Below the pieces are notes generated by a model. It was not told where the DNA came from, did no database searches, and saw nothing but the letters and a program-made list of their open reading frames with translations. Positions 20,724-28,909 of a stretch of 64,000 nucleotides of DNA are shown piece after piece. Source of the stretch: Pseudonocardia xinjiangensis (GTDB lineage Bacteria; Actinomycetota; Actinomycetes; Mycobacteriales; Pseudonocardiaceae); contig NZ_JAAXKY010000007.1 in NCBI RefSeq assembly GCF_012911925.1, positions 1-64,000 on the forward strand. The letters are read 5' to 3'. Position 1 is the first letter of the stretch, and each line of letters starts with the position of its first letter. The position numbers and the translations under genes were made by a program.

Positions 20724-21440
20724 TCAGCTGCCGGAGGTGAGGCGGTCCAGCCACTCCCTCAGTAGCTGCGTCTCCGCGGCGCTCAGGGTCGTCTGTTCGG
20801 GCAGTGCGGCGCGCAGGGCGCGGGCGGCGCCGGCCGCGCCCGCGTCCGTGACGGCCGGCTCCTGGGTGGTTACGGCCGCAACCATGGATTCGCGGAGAAT
20901 GGTCAACAGGGCCCGGTTGCGCCGGTCTTCGGGCAGGGACAGCCAGGTGAGGACCGCGCCGCGTCCGGTGGCGTGGACGAGCGTGACCGCAAGTTCCTCG
21001 TCGACGCGGAGCCAGCCGCCGGCGGCGAGGTGTCGGATGCGGCCCCTCAGGATCTCCATGCCGGCCTTGAAGGCGGTCGATGTGGCGCCGGCGGGCTCGC
21101 TGTACATCAGCGTGTAGAGGGCGGGATTGGTAAGGCCGAACTCGACCGCCAGGTCCCAGGCGGCCCTCAGGTCCTCGATGGGGTCCTGCGGGTGGGGGTC
21201 GACGTGCTTGGTCGCGAGGAACGCGGCGAAGCCGTGCTCGGCGAGGGCTTCGAGCAGCCCGTCCTTGTCGCCGAACAGGCGGTAGATGGCCGGCGCCTGC
21301 ATGCCGGCCGCGGCCGCGACCGCACGGGTGGTGACCGCGTCGCGCCCATCGCGCGCCAGCAGTTCGGCGGCGGCCTCGATGACGCGCTGTCGGGCCTGCT
21401 CGCGGCCCATGGCTGTGGTGTCGGAGTCGACGGGGGGCAT
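20724..21440 (-). CDS. TetR-family regulator
   Basis: This gene encodes 238 residues with an N-terminal helix-turn-helix (AAAELLARDGRDAVTTRAVAAAAGMQAPAIYRLF, given here only as the domain at about 19-55) and a C-terminal ligand domain. The ATG at 21440 is favoured because a minus-strand TATCGT box inside a perfect palindrome ends 7 nt before it, matching the leaderless pattern seen elsewhere. It is divergent from the NmrA-type oxidoreductase gene and probably represses both genes. The ligand is unknown. A long insert of Ala-rich sequence near residue 205 is probably just a loop. Confidence 0.86.
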   Translation of the reverse strand: MPPVDSDTTAMGREQARQRVIEAAAELLARDGRDAVTTRAVAAAAGMQAPAIYRLFGDKDGLLEALAEHGFAAFLATKHVDPHPQDPIEDLRAAWDLAVEFGLTNPALYTLMYSEPAGATSTAFKAGMEILRGRIRHLAAGGWLRVDEELAVTLVHATGRGAVLTWLSLPEDRRNRALLTILRESMVAAVTTQEPAVTDAGAAGAARALRAALPEQTTLSAAETQLLREWLDRLTSGS

Positions 21441-21515
21441 GGTATCGACGATACCCCAGGCTTGCTTCCACCGTTAGTATCGGTGTTACGCTAGTTTCGA
21501 TTCCACTGGAACTAG
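21441..21515. promoter_or_regulatory. Divergent TetR/NmrA promoter with several palindromes
   Basis: GGTATCG-A-CGATACC (21441-21455) is a perfect dyad touching the TetR start and containing its TATCGT -10 box. ACCG-TTAGTAT-CGGT (21470-21484) is a second. CTAGTT..AACTAG (21491-21515) encloses a perfect TTCCA-C-TGGAA dyad (21501-21511) and overlaps a TACGCT box (21487-21492) for the plus-strand gene. The arrangement fits autorepression plus control of the divergent oxidoreductase. TetR binding is inferred. Confidence 0.65.
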
Positions 21516-21532
21516 CTCGCTGGAGCGCGCAA

Positions 21533-22396
21533 ATGATCATCGTGACCGGAGCCACCGGACTGCTCGGCCGCCAGATCGTCGAACAGCTGTTGACCCGCGT
21601 GCCGGCGGACCAGATCGGCCTCAGCGTCCGCGACCCGAAGAAGGCGCAAGCGTTCGCCGGACAAGGCGTACGGGTGCGCCAGGGCAGCTTCACCGACGCC
21701 GGCAGCCTGGCTCACGCGTTCGAAGGGGCCACCCAGGTGCTCATCGTCTCCGTCGACAAGATGGGCGAGGAGGCTGTGCGGCAGCACCGTGCCGCGATCG
21801 ACGGGGCCGTCACGGCGGGCGCCCGCCGCGTCCTCTACACCAGCCACATGGGCGCCAGCGCCTCGTCGCACTTCCAGGCCTGCCGCGACCACGCCGCCAC
21901 CGAGGAAGCACTGCGCGCCTGCGGCGTGCCGTTCACCTCGCTGCGTAACGGCTTCTACGCCGCCAGTGCGGTGCAGTTCCTGGGCCACGCCATGCAGTCC
22001 GGCGAGGTCGTCCTCCCCGCGGACGGGCCGGTCAGCTGGACCGCGCACGCCGACCTCGCCGCGGCAGCCGCCGCCATCCTGGCGGATGAAGGCCGCTTCG
22101 AGGGCCCCACGCCGTCACTCACCGCGGCACAGGCGCTCACCTTCGACGACATCGCCCGCATCGCCGGCGACGTCACGGGCCGCACGATCACCAGGACCAC
22201 CGCGCCCGACGACCAGTTCCGCGAACAGCTGGTGAGCCACGGCGTCCCCGCCGAGTCGGCAGACCAGCTGCTCGGCATCTTCGCCGCCAGCCGCGCCGCC
22301 GAGTTCGCCGCCGTCGACCCGACGCTGGCCGGCTTGCTCGGCCGCGAACCCACCACCGTGGGCACGGTGCTGCGCGAACAGCTGCGCAGCGACTGA
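21533..22396 (+). CDS. NmrA/QorB-like NAD(P)H-dependent oxidoreductase
   Basis: This 287-residue Rossmann-fold protein begins with the nucleotide-binding motif VTGATGLLGRQIVEQLL and continues with SVRDPKKAQAF, which reads the NADP phosphate, and VLYTSHMGAS. It resembles E. coli QorB-type quinone reductases and NmrA-like redox sensors of the atypical short-chain dehydrogenase group, and it lacks a clear YxxxK catalytic pair. It is divergent from a TetR gene with palindromic operators, a common arrangement for inducible detoxifying reductases. The substrate is likely a quinone or other electrophile, by inference. Confidence 0.82.
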   Translation: MIIVTGATGLLGRQIVEQLLTRVPADQIGLSVRDPKKAQAFAGQGVRVRQGSFTDAGSLAHAFEGATQVLIVSVDKMGEEAVRQHRAAIDGAVTAGARRVLYTSHMGASASSHFQACRDHAATEEALRACGVPFTSLRNGFYAASAVQFLGHAMQSGEVVLPADGPVSWTAHADLAAAAAAILADEGRFEGPTPSLTAAQALTFDDIARIAGDVTGRTITRTTAPDDQFREQLVSHGVPAESADQLLGIFAASRAAEFAAVDPTLAGLLGREPTTVGTVLREQLRSD

Positions 22397-22518
22397 CCGG
22401 GTGGCTCGGCGCCGCATGCCGTAGGCGGGCAAATCGTGGAATGGCGACATTCTCGCGAAACTCCCGGTGAAATGAATCGACCCATGAACCGGTGGAGGCG
22501 CGGGGTAGCGTCGGTTCA

Positions 22519-23880
22519 ATGCCGGATGATTTCACTGCACGGGCATTATCGGCGGCCGAGAAACTGGGTCCCCTGCTCAAGGGTCACGTTCTCCTGCCCG
22601 CCGACAGCGGGTACGACCACGCCCGCGAGATATGGAACGGTGGCGTCGAGCATCGGCCCGCGTTGTTCGTGATGTGCGAGAGCACCGAGGACGTGCAGGC
22701 GGCGGTGCGCGCGGCCCGCGCCTGCGGCCTGCCTCTCTCGGTGCGCGTCGGCGGCCACGACTGGGCCGGCAGGGCCCTGCGGCACGAGGGCCTCGTGATC
22801 GACCTGACCAGGATGAATGTCGTCCAGATCGACGCAGGCACCCGGGTCGCCGTCGTGGCGGGTGGCGCGACGTCCGCCGACCTCGCCGGCGCTGCCGCCG
22901 ACCACGGGCTCGCCGCGGTGCTCGGCACGGTCAGCATGGTCGGCGTCGCCGGGTTCACCCTGGCCGGCGGCTACAGCCCGCTGAGCCCCCGCTACGGCCT
23001 CGCCCTCGACAACCTGGTCGGGGTCGAGGTCGTGCTCGCCGACGGCGCCGTGGTCACCGCCGACGAGTCCCACAACACCGACCTGTTCTGGGCGCTGCGC
23101 GGTGGCGGGGGCAACGTCGGAGTGGTCACCTCGATGCGGATCCGGCTCCATCCGGTCCGCACCGTGCTCTCCGGGCCCATCGTGTTCCCGTGGTCGCAGG
23201 CGGAAGCGGTGCTGCGCGGCCACGCCGAGCTGGCGGCATCGGCACCCGACGAGCTCGGCGTGGTGGGCGCCATCTCCTCGGCGCCGGGGGGCACCCCGGC
23301 GCTGCTGCTCGCGCCGGTCTGGTCCGGCGACCCGGCGGAGGGCGAGCGCGTGCTGGCCCGGTTCGCGGCGCTGGGTGACCCGGTGGTCCACGAGGTGCGG
23401 CCGATGCCGTTCCTGGACACCTTCGCCCCGGCCGACGCGCGGGTGGTGAACGGCCGCCACATCGACTTCCGCACGCGGTCGCTGGCCGACCTGCGGCCCG
23501 AGGCCGTCGCCGCCATCGTCGCGGCGGTCGACGCGCGGTCGTCGGAGCTGTCCGTGATCTCCTGGCAGTACCTGCGCGGCGCCGCGGCGCGGGTGCCGGT
23601 GGCCGCCACCGCGTTCGCGCAGCGCAGCGACCACTTCATGATGCAGATCATCGCCACCTGGGATCCGTCGCAGGACCCGGCGCCCCACGAGGCCTGGGCC
23701 GACGGGCTGAGCCGGGCACTGGCCCCGTACTCCCTGCCCGGCGGCTATCCCAACGTGCTCGGGCCGGAGGCCGCCGACCAGATCGCGGAGGCCTACGGCG
23801 CCAACCTGCCCCGCCTGCAGCGGCTGAAGCGGGAGCTCGACCCGGACGGGGTCTTCTCCGCGACGCCGCTCCCGGTCTGA
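22519..23880 (+). CDS. FAD-linked oxidase (berberine-bridge type)
   Basis: This gene encodes about 453 residues. It has a PCMH-type FAD domain with SVRVGGHDWAGRA, the position where family members can attach FAD to a histidine, then VVAGGATSADLAGAAADHG and GGNVGVVTSMRIRLHPV. The C-terminus ends in the BBE-like segment (YGANLPRLQRLKRELDPDGVF). The second, cysteinyl FAD attachment site of bicovalent members is not evident. Such enzymes oxidise sugars, alcohols or alkaloid-like compounds. The start at 22519 follows TAGCGT (22506-22511) by 7 nt. No operon partner identifies the substrate. Confidence 0.83.
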   Translation: MPDDFTARALSAAEKLGPLLKGHVLLPADSGYDHAREIWNGGVEHRPALFVMCESTEDVQAAVRAARACGLPLSVRVGGHDWAGRALRHEGLVIDLTRMNVVQIDAGTRVAVVAGGATSADLAGAAADHGLAAVLGTVSMVGVAGFTLAGGYSPLSPRYGLALDNLVGVEVVLADGAVVTADESHNTDLFWALRGGGGNVGVVTSMRIRLHPVRTVLSGPIVFPWSQAEAVLRGHAELAASAPDELGVVGAISSAPGGTPALLLAPVWSGDPAEGERVLARFAALGDPVVHEVRPMPFLDTFAPADARVVNGRHIDFRTRSLADLRPEAVAAIVAAVDARSSELSVISWQYLRGAAARVPVAATAFAQRSDHFMMQIIATWDPSQDPAPHEAWADGLSRALAPYSLPGGYPNVLGPEAADQIAEAYGANLPRLQRLKRELDPDGVFSATPLPV

Positions 23881-23892
23881 ACCGGGCGGTGG

Positions 23893-24906
23893 TCAGCTCC
23901 GCTTCGGGACCTTTGCCTGCCAGGTGTAGATCTGGGTGCCTGCGCTCTCCTCGCCGTTGTCCGGGGCCGCCCACATCGTGATGCCGTCCCCGTCGGCGCT
24001 GAGCTTCAGCGGGTTGCGGGTCATGACATGACCGGCCGCGGACCACTGCTGGAACGGGAACTCGTTGACGACGGCGTGCGTCCGCAGGTCGAGCAGCGCG
24101 ATTCCGCCGAGCTCGTAGGTGGCTTTCGCGCCGCCCGCGGTCGGCGTCTGGGGGAGGTTCGTGATGCCTCCGCAGGCCATCTTTCCCTTGGGGACGTACT
24201 GGCAGTCCTGGAAGTCCACCAGGTTCTCCGGGTTCTTCCAGGTGGTGACGGGCTTGCCGCTCGGCGTCCACTCGTAGAACGTGCGCGAGCCCCAGTTGTT
24301 GCCCACGAGGTGACCGGTCGAGGCGTCGTAGACGATGCCACCGATGTGGTCGTCGACCGTGAACGCCCGGGTGACCTCGAGGGTCCGGATGTCCACGCGG
24401 TCGATCTCGGCCGTGCTGCCCGGCCGGTACTGCGCCACGGGCACCCACAGGTCGTTGCCGTGCAGGTCGATGCCGCCCGGGTGGTAGACGTCGCCGTGGC
24501 CGAGGACGACGTCCTTGAGGAGCTTCCCGGTGCGGTCGATGACGAACAGGTGACCGACGCCCTTGCCGGGCGTTCGGTCGAACCCGTCGACGGGCGCGGG
24601 GTAGGTCTGGGTGGGTTCGATGATCTGTGTCGAGCTGAGGTAGAACCGGTCGGCCGTGACGACGAGACCTTCCGGGTGGTAGGTCGGGAAGTTCAGCTTC
24701 ACCGTCGACAGCTGCGTCCACGCCGTCGACCGGTCCACGGCCGCGAGGTCCGACGCCAGGTCGCCGCCGGAGTCACCGGCAGAGCTCGCGGGGCCCGGGC
24801 CCGGGCTCGGCGCCGCAGCGGCGCCGCCCGCGCCGGGGAGAAGTGCCAGGACCGCGAGTACCGCGGCAGCGGCCCCCCGTCCGAACAGACGCGAACGCCG
24901 ACCCAT
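23893..24906 (-). CDS. Secreted DUF6454-like beta-propeller protein
   Basis: This 337-residue protein carries a clear signal peptide (RRSRLFGRG, a hydrophobic run, cleavage after AAAAA near residue 32). The mature part has repeated strand patterns (FYLSSTQI, HLFVID, GGIDLHGNDLWVPV, GGIVYDASTGHLVGNNW, GGIALLD) suggesting a beta-propeller, as in the DUF6454 family. The biochemical role is unknown. A TAACTT -10-like box on the minus strand lies at 24967-24972, and a GGGAGAGG ribosome binding site precedes the ATG. Its stop is 12 bp from the convergent oxidase stop. Confidence 0.75.
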   Translation of the reverse strand: MGRRSRLFGRGAAAAVLAVLALLPGAGGAAAAPSPGPGPASSAGDSGGDLASDLAAVDRSTAWTQLSTVKLNFPTYHPEGLVVTADRFYLSSTQIIEPTQTYPAPVDGFDRTPGKGVGHLFVIDRTGKLLKDVVLGHGDVYHPGGIDLHGNDLWVPVAQYRPGSTAEIDRVDIRTLEVTRAFTVDDHIGGIVYDASTGHLVGNNWGSRTFYEWTPSGKPVTTWKNPENLVDFQDCQYVPKGKMACGGITNLPQTPTAGGAKATYELGGIALLDLRTHAVVNEFPFQQWSAAGHVMTRNPLKLSADGDGITMWAAPDNGEESAGTQIYTWQAKVPKRS

Positions 24907-25064
24907 GAACGCCTACCTCTCCCGCTGCCATCGCTGTGCCGCGACCGCCCGGGCCGCGGCTGGAGAAGTTAGTGATCGATACCGGCTTTGCGCCCGATGC
25001 CAGATGAACGGGACCGGACAACCACCAGAACTCACGCGCGGGACGTTCGACGGGGGCGGCGCGC

Positions 25065-25283
25065 TCAGCCGCCGCAGCAGCCGCCTCCGCAGCACCCGCC
25101 GCCTGCGCGGGCGGGCGCGGCCTGCGAGCCGGCGCTCAGGCCGCCCACGGCGACGGTGGTGAGCAGCTTGACCGTGTCGTCGTGGCCCGCGGGGCAGCGG
25201 GCGGGGTCGCTCGCAGCGCTCATCGGACGGCTGACCTCGAAGGTCGAGCCACAGTCGCGGCAGCGGAAGTCGTAGCGGGGCAC
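25065..25283 (-). CDS. FmdB-family zinc-ribbon protein
   Basis: This 72-residue protein starts with PRYDFRCRDCGSTFEV and continues to RCPAGHDD, the metal-binding knuckles of the FmdB/CxxC-CxxC regulatory zinc-ribbon family. It ends in a Gly/Cys-rich tail (GGGCCGGGCCGG), frequent in actinobacterial members. Many such proteins are annotated as putative regulators without experimental support. The second knuckle here is Cys-x3-His rather than Cys-x2-Cys. It is on the same strand as the secreted DUF6454-like gene, with a 158-bp gap. Confidence 0.85.
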   Translation of the reverse strand: MPRYDFRCRDCGSTFEVSRPMSAASDPARCPAGHDDTVKLLTTVAVGGLSAGSQAAPARAGGGCCGGGCCGG

Positions 25284-25314
25284 GCGGGCAGCGTAACCAC
25301 TGCGACGGGTGCGG

Positions 25315-25947
25315 TCAGCCGCTCGACGCCGCCTCGTCGGCGGGCGCGCTCACGTCCGGGCGAGCGGCGAGCCCGGCGAGCGCGGTGTCCACGGCGCGGG
25401 CGAGCCGTTGGGGGTCCGGATCGGACTTGACCAGTACCTGGAGGCCCTCGAGCAGCATCGTGAGCATGGCGGCCGAGGCCGGCAGGTCCAGCCCGGGCGC
25501 CACCTCGCCCTCCTGGGACGCCTTGCGCAGGCCCTGCAGGAACCCGTCCTCGACGAGCGCGAGGATCTCCGCGAGACGCGCGGCCACGGCCGCGTCACCG
25601 GGGAGCCGCTCGCCTGCCGTGTTGGCGATCAGGCAGCCGCGCGGAGCCGGTTGCTGCCGGGCCGCGAGGTCGAGGTAGCCCACGAGCACCGCCCGGATCC
25701 GCGGCAGGACGGGTCCCCCCGCCAGCAGGAAGGGGGCCAGCGTCCGGGTCTGCGAGTCGCGGTAGTGCTCGAGGGAACGCAGGAAGATCGCCTGCTTGTC
25801 GCCGAAGGCCCGGTAGAGGCTGCCCGGGTGCAGGCCGACGTGCGCGGTCAGGTCGGTGTAGGAGGTGGCCTCGTACCCCTGGGTCCAGAAGATCTCCATG
25901 GCGCGCTCGACGACGTCCGTCTCGTCGAAGCTGCGTCGGCGTGGCAC
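25315..25947 (-). CDS. TetR-family regulator of the adjacent hydrolase
   Basis: This 210-residue protein has a TetR helix-turn-helix (AMEIFWTQGYEATSYTDL, then VGLHPGSLYRAFGDK) and a ligand domain with the segment PRGCLIANTAGERL seen in electrophile- or xenobiotic-responsive TetR regulators. It is divergent from the alpha/beta hydrolase, and a large dyad lies between them, so it probably controls the hydrolase and itself. The effector is unknown. If the cysteine in GCLI is redox-active, as in NemR-like proteins, it might sense electrophiles, but that is speculative. Confidence 0.86.
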   Translation of the reverse strand: MPRRRSFDETDVVERAMEIFWTQGYEATSYTDLTAHVGLHPGSLYRAFGDKQAIFLRSLEHYRDSQTRTLAPFLLAGGPVLPRIRAVLVGYLDLAARQQPAPRGCLIANTAGERLPGDAAVAARLAEILALVEDGFLQGLRKASQEGEVAPGLDLPASAAMLTMLLEGLQVLVKSDPDPQRLARAVDTALAGLAARPDVSAPADEAASSG

Positions 25948-25965
25948 CGGTGCAGCCTAGTTCAT

Positions 25966-26014
25966 GTTGAGTGATCGTTCACGAACGTGCTAGGAATGTG
26001 AACCACTGTTCAAC
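25966..26014. promoter_or_regulatory. 49-bp dyad between TetR gene and hydrolase
   Basis: Two 17-bp arms (25966-25982 and 25998-26014) match in their outer GTTGA/TCAAC and inner GTTCAC/GTGAAC parts, with variable centres. Each arm resembles the other's reverse complement, so a pair of TetR dimers or one large operator could sit between the divergent starts. Its moderate AT content stands out. Confidence 0.6.
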
Positions 26015-26029
26015 TACGTGGGGAGCGAC

Positions 26030-26869
26030 ATGCTCGACGGGTTCGAGGACGGCTACGCCGAGGTCAACGGGATCCGGCTGCACTACGTCGTCGGTGGCGA
26101 GGGCGCGCCGCTGGTGCTGCTGCCCGGGTGGCCCAGGACGTGGTGGCAGTTCCACAAGGTCATGCCGATCCTGGCGCGGCGGTACCGCGTGATCGCCGTC
26201 GACCTGCGGGGCATGGGGGGGTCGGACAAGCCCGACGGCGGCTACGACAAGAAGACGATGGCCTCGGACGTCCACGAGCTCGTGCGCTCCCTCGGCCACG
26301 ACCGGGTCTTCATAGCCGGTGAGGACATCGGCTCGATGGTGGCGTTCAGCTTCGCGGCGAACCACCCCGAGGCGACCACGAAGCTGGCCCTCTGGGAACC
26401 CGGACACCCGGACGAGTCGTTCCGCTCGTTCCCGCTGCTGCCCACCGCGGCCGGACCCAACCTGTGGTGGTTCGCCTTCAACCAGGTCGAGGGCCTTCCC
26501 GAGAAGCTGCTCGCCGGTCGGTTCCGCCTGGTCGTGGACTGGCTGATCGACTACATGGGCACCCCGCCGGACGCGATCGACGAGCGCAGCCGGGCCGTCT
26601 ACGCCGAGGCATACGACCAGCCGGGCGCCGTCCGGGCGGCCAACCGCTGGTACCAGGCGTTCCACGACGACATCGAGGACGCGAAGAAGTACCCGGTGCT
26701 CGGGATGCCGGTGCTGGGAATGGGCGGGATCTACTTCCCCTTCGTCAAGGCGCTCACCGAGGGACGGGCGTCGGACACCCGCTTCGTCGAGTTCCCGGGC
26801 GCGGGCCACTACCTGTCGGAGGAACGGCCCGAGGACCTCGCCCGCGAGCTGACGGCCTTCTTCGGCTGA
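26030..26869 (+). CDS. Alpha/beta hydrolase, epoxide hydrolase/dehalogenase type
   Basis: This gene encodes about 279 residues. The nucleophile elbow is GEDIGS with Asp99 instead of Ser, as in epoxide hydrolases, haloalkane dehalogenases and fluoroacetate dehalogenases. It is preceded by LLPGWPRTWWQF (the oxyanion HGxP-like segment) and followed by a cap domain. The catalytic His is in GAGHYLSEERPE near the C-terminus. I chose the ATG at 26030 because GGGGAG precedes it; an in-frame GTG at 26018 is unlikely. It is regulated by the divergent TetR gene, by inference. The natural substrate, epoxide or halide, is not decided by sequence. Confidence 0.84.
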   Translation: MLDGFEDGYAEVNGIRLHYVVGGEGAPLVLLPGWPRTWWQFHKVMPILARRYRVIAVDLRGMGGSDKPDGGYDKKTMASDVHELVRSLGHDRVFIAGEDIGSMVAFSFAANHPEATTKLALWEPGHPDESFRSFPLLPTAAGPNLWWFAFNQVEGLPEKLLAGRFRLVVDWLIDYMGTPPDAIDERSRAVYAEAYDQPGAVRAANRWYQAFHDDIEDAKKYPVLGMPVLGMGGIYFPFVKALTEGRASDTRFVEFPGAGHYLSEERPEDLARELTAFFG

Positions 26870-26885
26870 GCGGGGCCTGCCGCGG

Positions 26886-28889
26886 TCAGGCGCGCAGGAG
26901 CAGCAGCGACCGGGGCGGCAGGGTGATGGTCGTGCTGCTGGGGAGCGGGCGCCCGCTCACCGGGACCCCGTCCGGCCGGGTGCTGTCCAGCACGGGCGTG
27001 TACGGGCCCCCCTTGGGCAGCGTCGCGGCCAGTGCCGGGTCGCCGGCGTGCAGGAACAGCAGCCACTCCCCACGCAGCAGGCCGAGGCTGTGCAGATGGC
27101 CGTCGTGCCAGTCGTGCCCACCCATCCGGCGCCCCGACGGGTGCCACCAGAGCACCTCGCCGTCCCGGTAGAAGCGGTCCCGGTGCAGCGCGGGGGAGCT
27201 GCGCCGGATCTCCGCCACCCGTGCGGTGAACGCGGAGAGCGAGTCCGCCCCCGCCCCGCCCGTCCAGTCGACCCACGACGTCTCGTCGTCGAGGCAGTAG
27301 GCGTTGTTGTTGCCCCGCTGGGTGCGCCACAGCTCGTCGCCGCCGAGCAGCATCGGGGTGCCCGTCGACAGCAGCAGCGTGGCGAGCATCGCGCGGGCCG
27401 TGGCCAGCCGCCGGGAGACGAGCACCGGCGAGGACGTCTCGCCCTCGACGCCGAAGTTCTGGGACCGGTTGTCGTCGGTGCCGTCGCGGTTGTGCTCGCC
27501 GTTGGCCTCGTTGTGCTTGCGCTCGTAGGACACCAGGTCGCGCAGGGTGAACCCGTCGTGGGCGGTGACGAAGTTGACCGACGCCCACGGGCGGCGGCCG
27601 GACAGCCGGTACAGGTCCGAGCTGCCTGTCAGCCGGGACGCGACCTCGCCGATGCCGCCGTGGCCGCGCCAGAAGTCACGGACCGCGTCGCGGTATCGGC
27701 CGTTCCACTCCGACCAGGCCACACCGAAACCGCCGACGCGGTAGCCCTCGCCGGTGGCGTCCCACGGCTCGGCGATGAGCTTCACCCGGGACAGCACCGG
27801 GTCGACCGAGATCGCGGTCAGCAGGGCCGAGTGCGGGTCGAACGCCCCCGAGCGCGGCCTGCCGAGCACGCTCGCGAGGTCGATGCGGAAGCCGTCGACG
27901 CCGAAGACGGTGACCCAGTGCCGCATCGCGTCGCACACCAGCCGGATCACGGTGGGCGAGCCGGCGTCGAGCGTGTTGCCGGTGCCGGTGATGTCGGCGT
28001 CATGGCCGTTGCCGCCCAGCGAGTAGTACGCGGGCGCGTCGAGACCGCGGTAGGACAGCGTGGTGCCCCCGACCCCGCCCTCCGCGGTGTGGTTCGGGAC
28101 GAAGTCGAGGATCACCTCGATGCCCGCGGCGTGCAGCGCGGTCACCATCGCGGTGAACTCCTCGACCTCCGCACCCGGCGTGCTCGCGTACCCCGCGTGC
28201 GGGGCGAGGAAGCCGAGCGTGGCGTAGCCCCAGTAGTTGGTCCGGCCGCCCTGCAGCAGCGGTGGCTCCTCGGCGATCGAGGCCACCGGCAGCAGCTCGA
28301 CGGCGGTGACACCGAGCCTGCTCAGGTGCTCGACCACGGCCGGGTGCGCGAGCCCGAGGTAGGTGCCGCGATGCTCGGGCGGCACCTCGGGATGCAGCTT
28401 CGTGTAGCCACGGACGTGCAGCTCGGTGATCACGGTCTCCGACCACGGCACGTCCGGACGGGGGCCGCTCGCGAGGACGTCGGGGGCGCTCACCACCGAG
28501 AGCGGCACGTGCCCGAGCGAGTCGACGGTGCTCATCAGGCCCGTCATCGGGTCGTCCACCCAGCCGCGGGCGGCGTACAGATCGGTGACGCGGCCGGTGA
28601 TCCGCCGCGCGTAGGGGTCGACGAGGATCTTCGCCGGGTTGGCCCGCAGCCCGTCCCACGGCCGGTACGGACCGTGCACGCGGTACCCGTAACGCTGCCC
28701 GGGTGTCACCCCGGCGAGGTACCCGTGCCAGACGCCGAACGTGCGTTCCGTGAGCGCGACCCGCTTCTCGGTCAGCCCGTCGTCCGGACCGTCCACGAGA
28801 CACACTTCTACGGCGTCCGCGCTGGTGGAGGCCACCGCGAAGCGGACCCCGCCGTCGTCGGCATGGGCACCCAGTGGGAAGACCGGCAC
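26886..28889 (-). CDS. glgX: Glycogen debranching enzyme GlgX/TreX
   Basis: GlgX hydrolyses alpha-1,6 branches of phosphorylase-limit glycogen. The 667-residue protein has an N-terminal CBM48 (LGAHADDGGVRFAVAS, KILVDPYARRITG), then a GH13_11 barrel with ELHVRGYTKLHPEVP, ILDFVPNHTAEG, the nucleophile region GVDGFRIDLASVLG, LIAEPWDATGEGYRVG and NFVTAHDGFTLRDLVSYERKHN. It is about 40-50 residues shorter than many GlgX proteins but all motifs are present. The GTG start has a minus-strand TATCCT box (28898-28903) 8 nt upstream. It works with GlgP (18147) in glucan breakdown. Confidence 0.94.
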   Translation of the reverse strand: MPVFPLGAHADDGGVRFAVASTSADAVEVCLVDGPDDGLTEKRVALTERTFGVWHGYLAGVTPGQRYGYRVHGPYRPWDGLRANPAKILVDPYARRITGRVTDLYAARGWVDDPMTGLMSTVDSLGHVPLSVVSAPDVLASGPRPDVPWSETVITELHVRGYTKLHPEVPPEHRGTYLGLAHPAVVEHLSRLGVTAVELLPVASIAEEPPLLQGGRTNYWGYATLGFLAPHAGYASTPGAEVEEFTAMVTALHAAGIEVILDFVPNHTAEGGVGGTTLSYRGLDAPAYYSLGGNGHDADITGTGNTLDAGSPTVIRLVCDAMRHWVTVFGVDGFRIDLASVLGRPRSGAFDPHSALLTAISVDPVLSRVKLIAEPWDATGEGYRVGGFGVAWSEWNGRYRDAVRDFWRGHGGIGEVASRLTGSSDLYRLSGRRPWASVNFVTAHDGFTLRDLVSYERKHNEANGEHNRDGTDDNRSQNFGVEGETSSPVLVSRRLATARAMLATLLLSTGTPMLLGGDELWRTQRGNNNAYCLDDETSWVDWTGGAGADSLSAFTARVAEIRRSSPALHRDRFYRDGEVLWWHPSGRRMGGHDWHDGHLHSLGLLRGEWLLFLHAGDPALAATLPKGGPYTPVLDSTRPDGVPVSGRPLPSSTTITLPPRSLLLLRA

Positions 28890-28909
28890 GATCGGCGAGG
28901 ATAGGGCCC

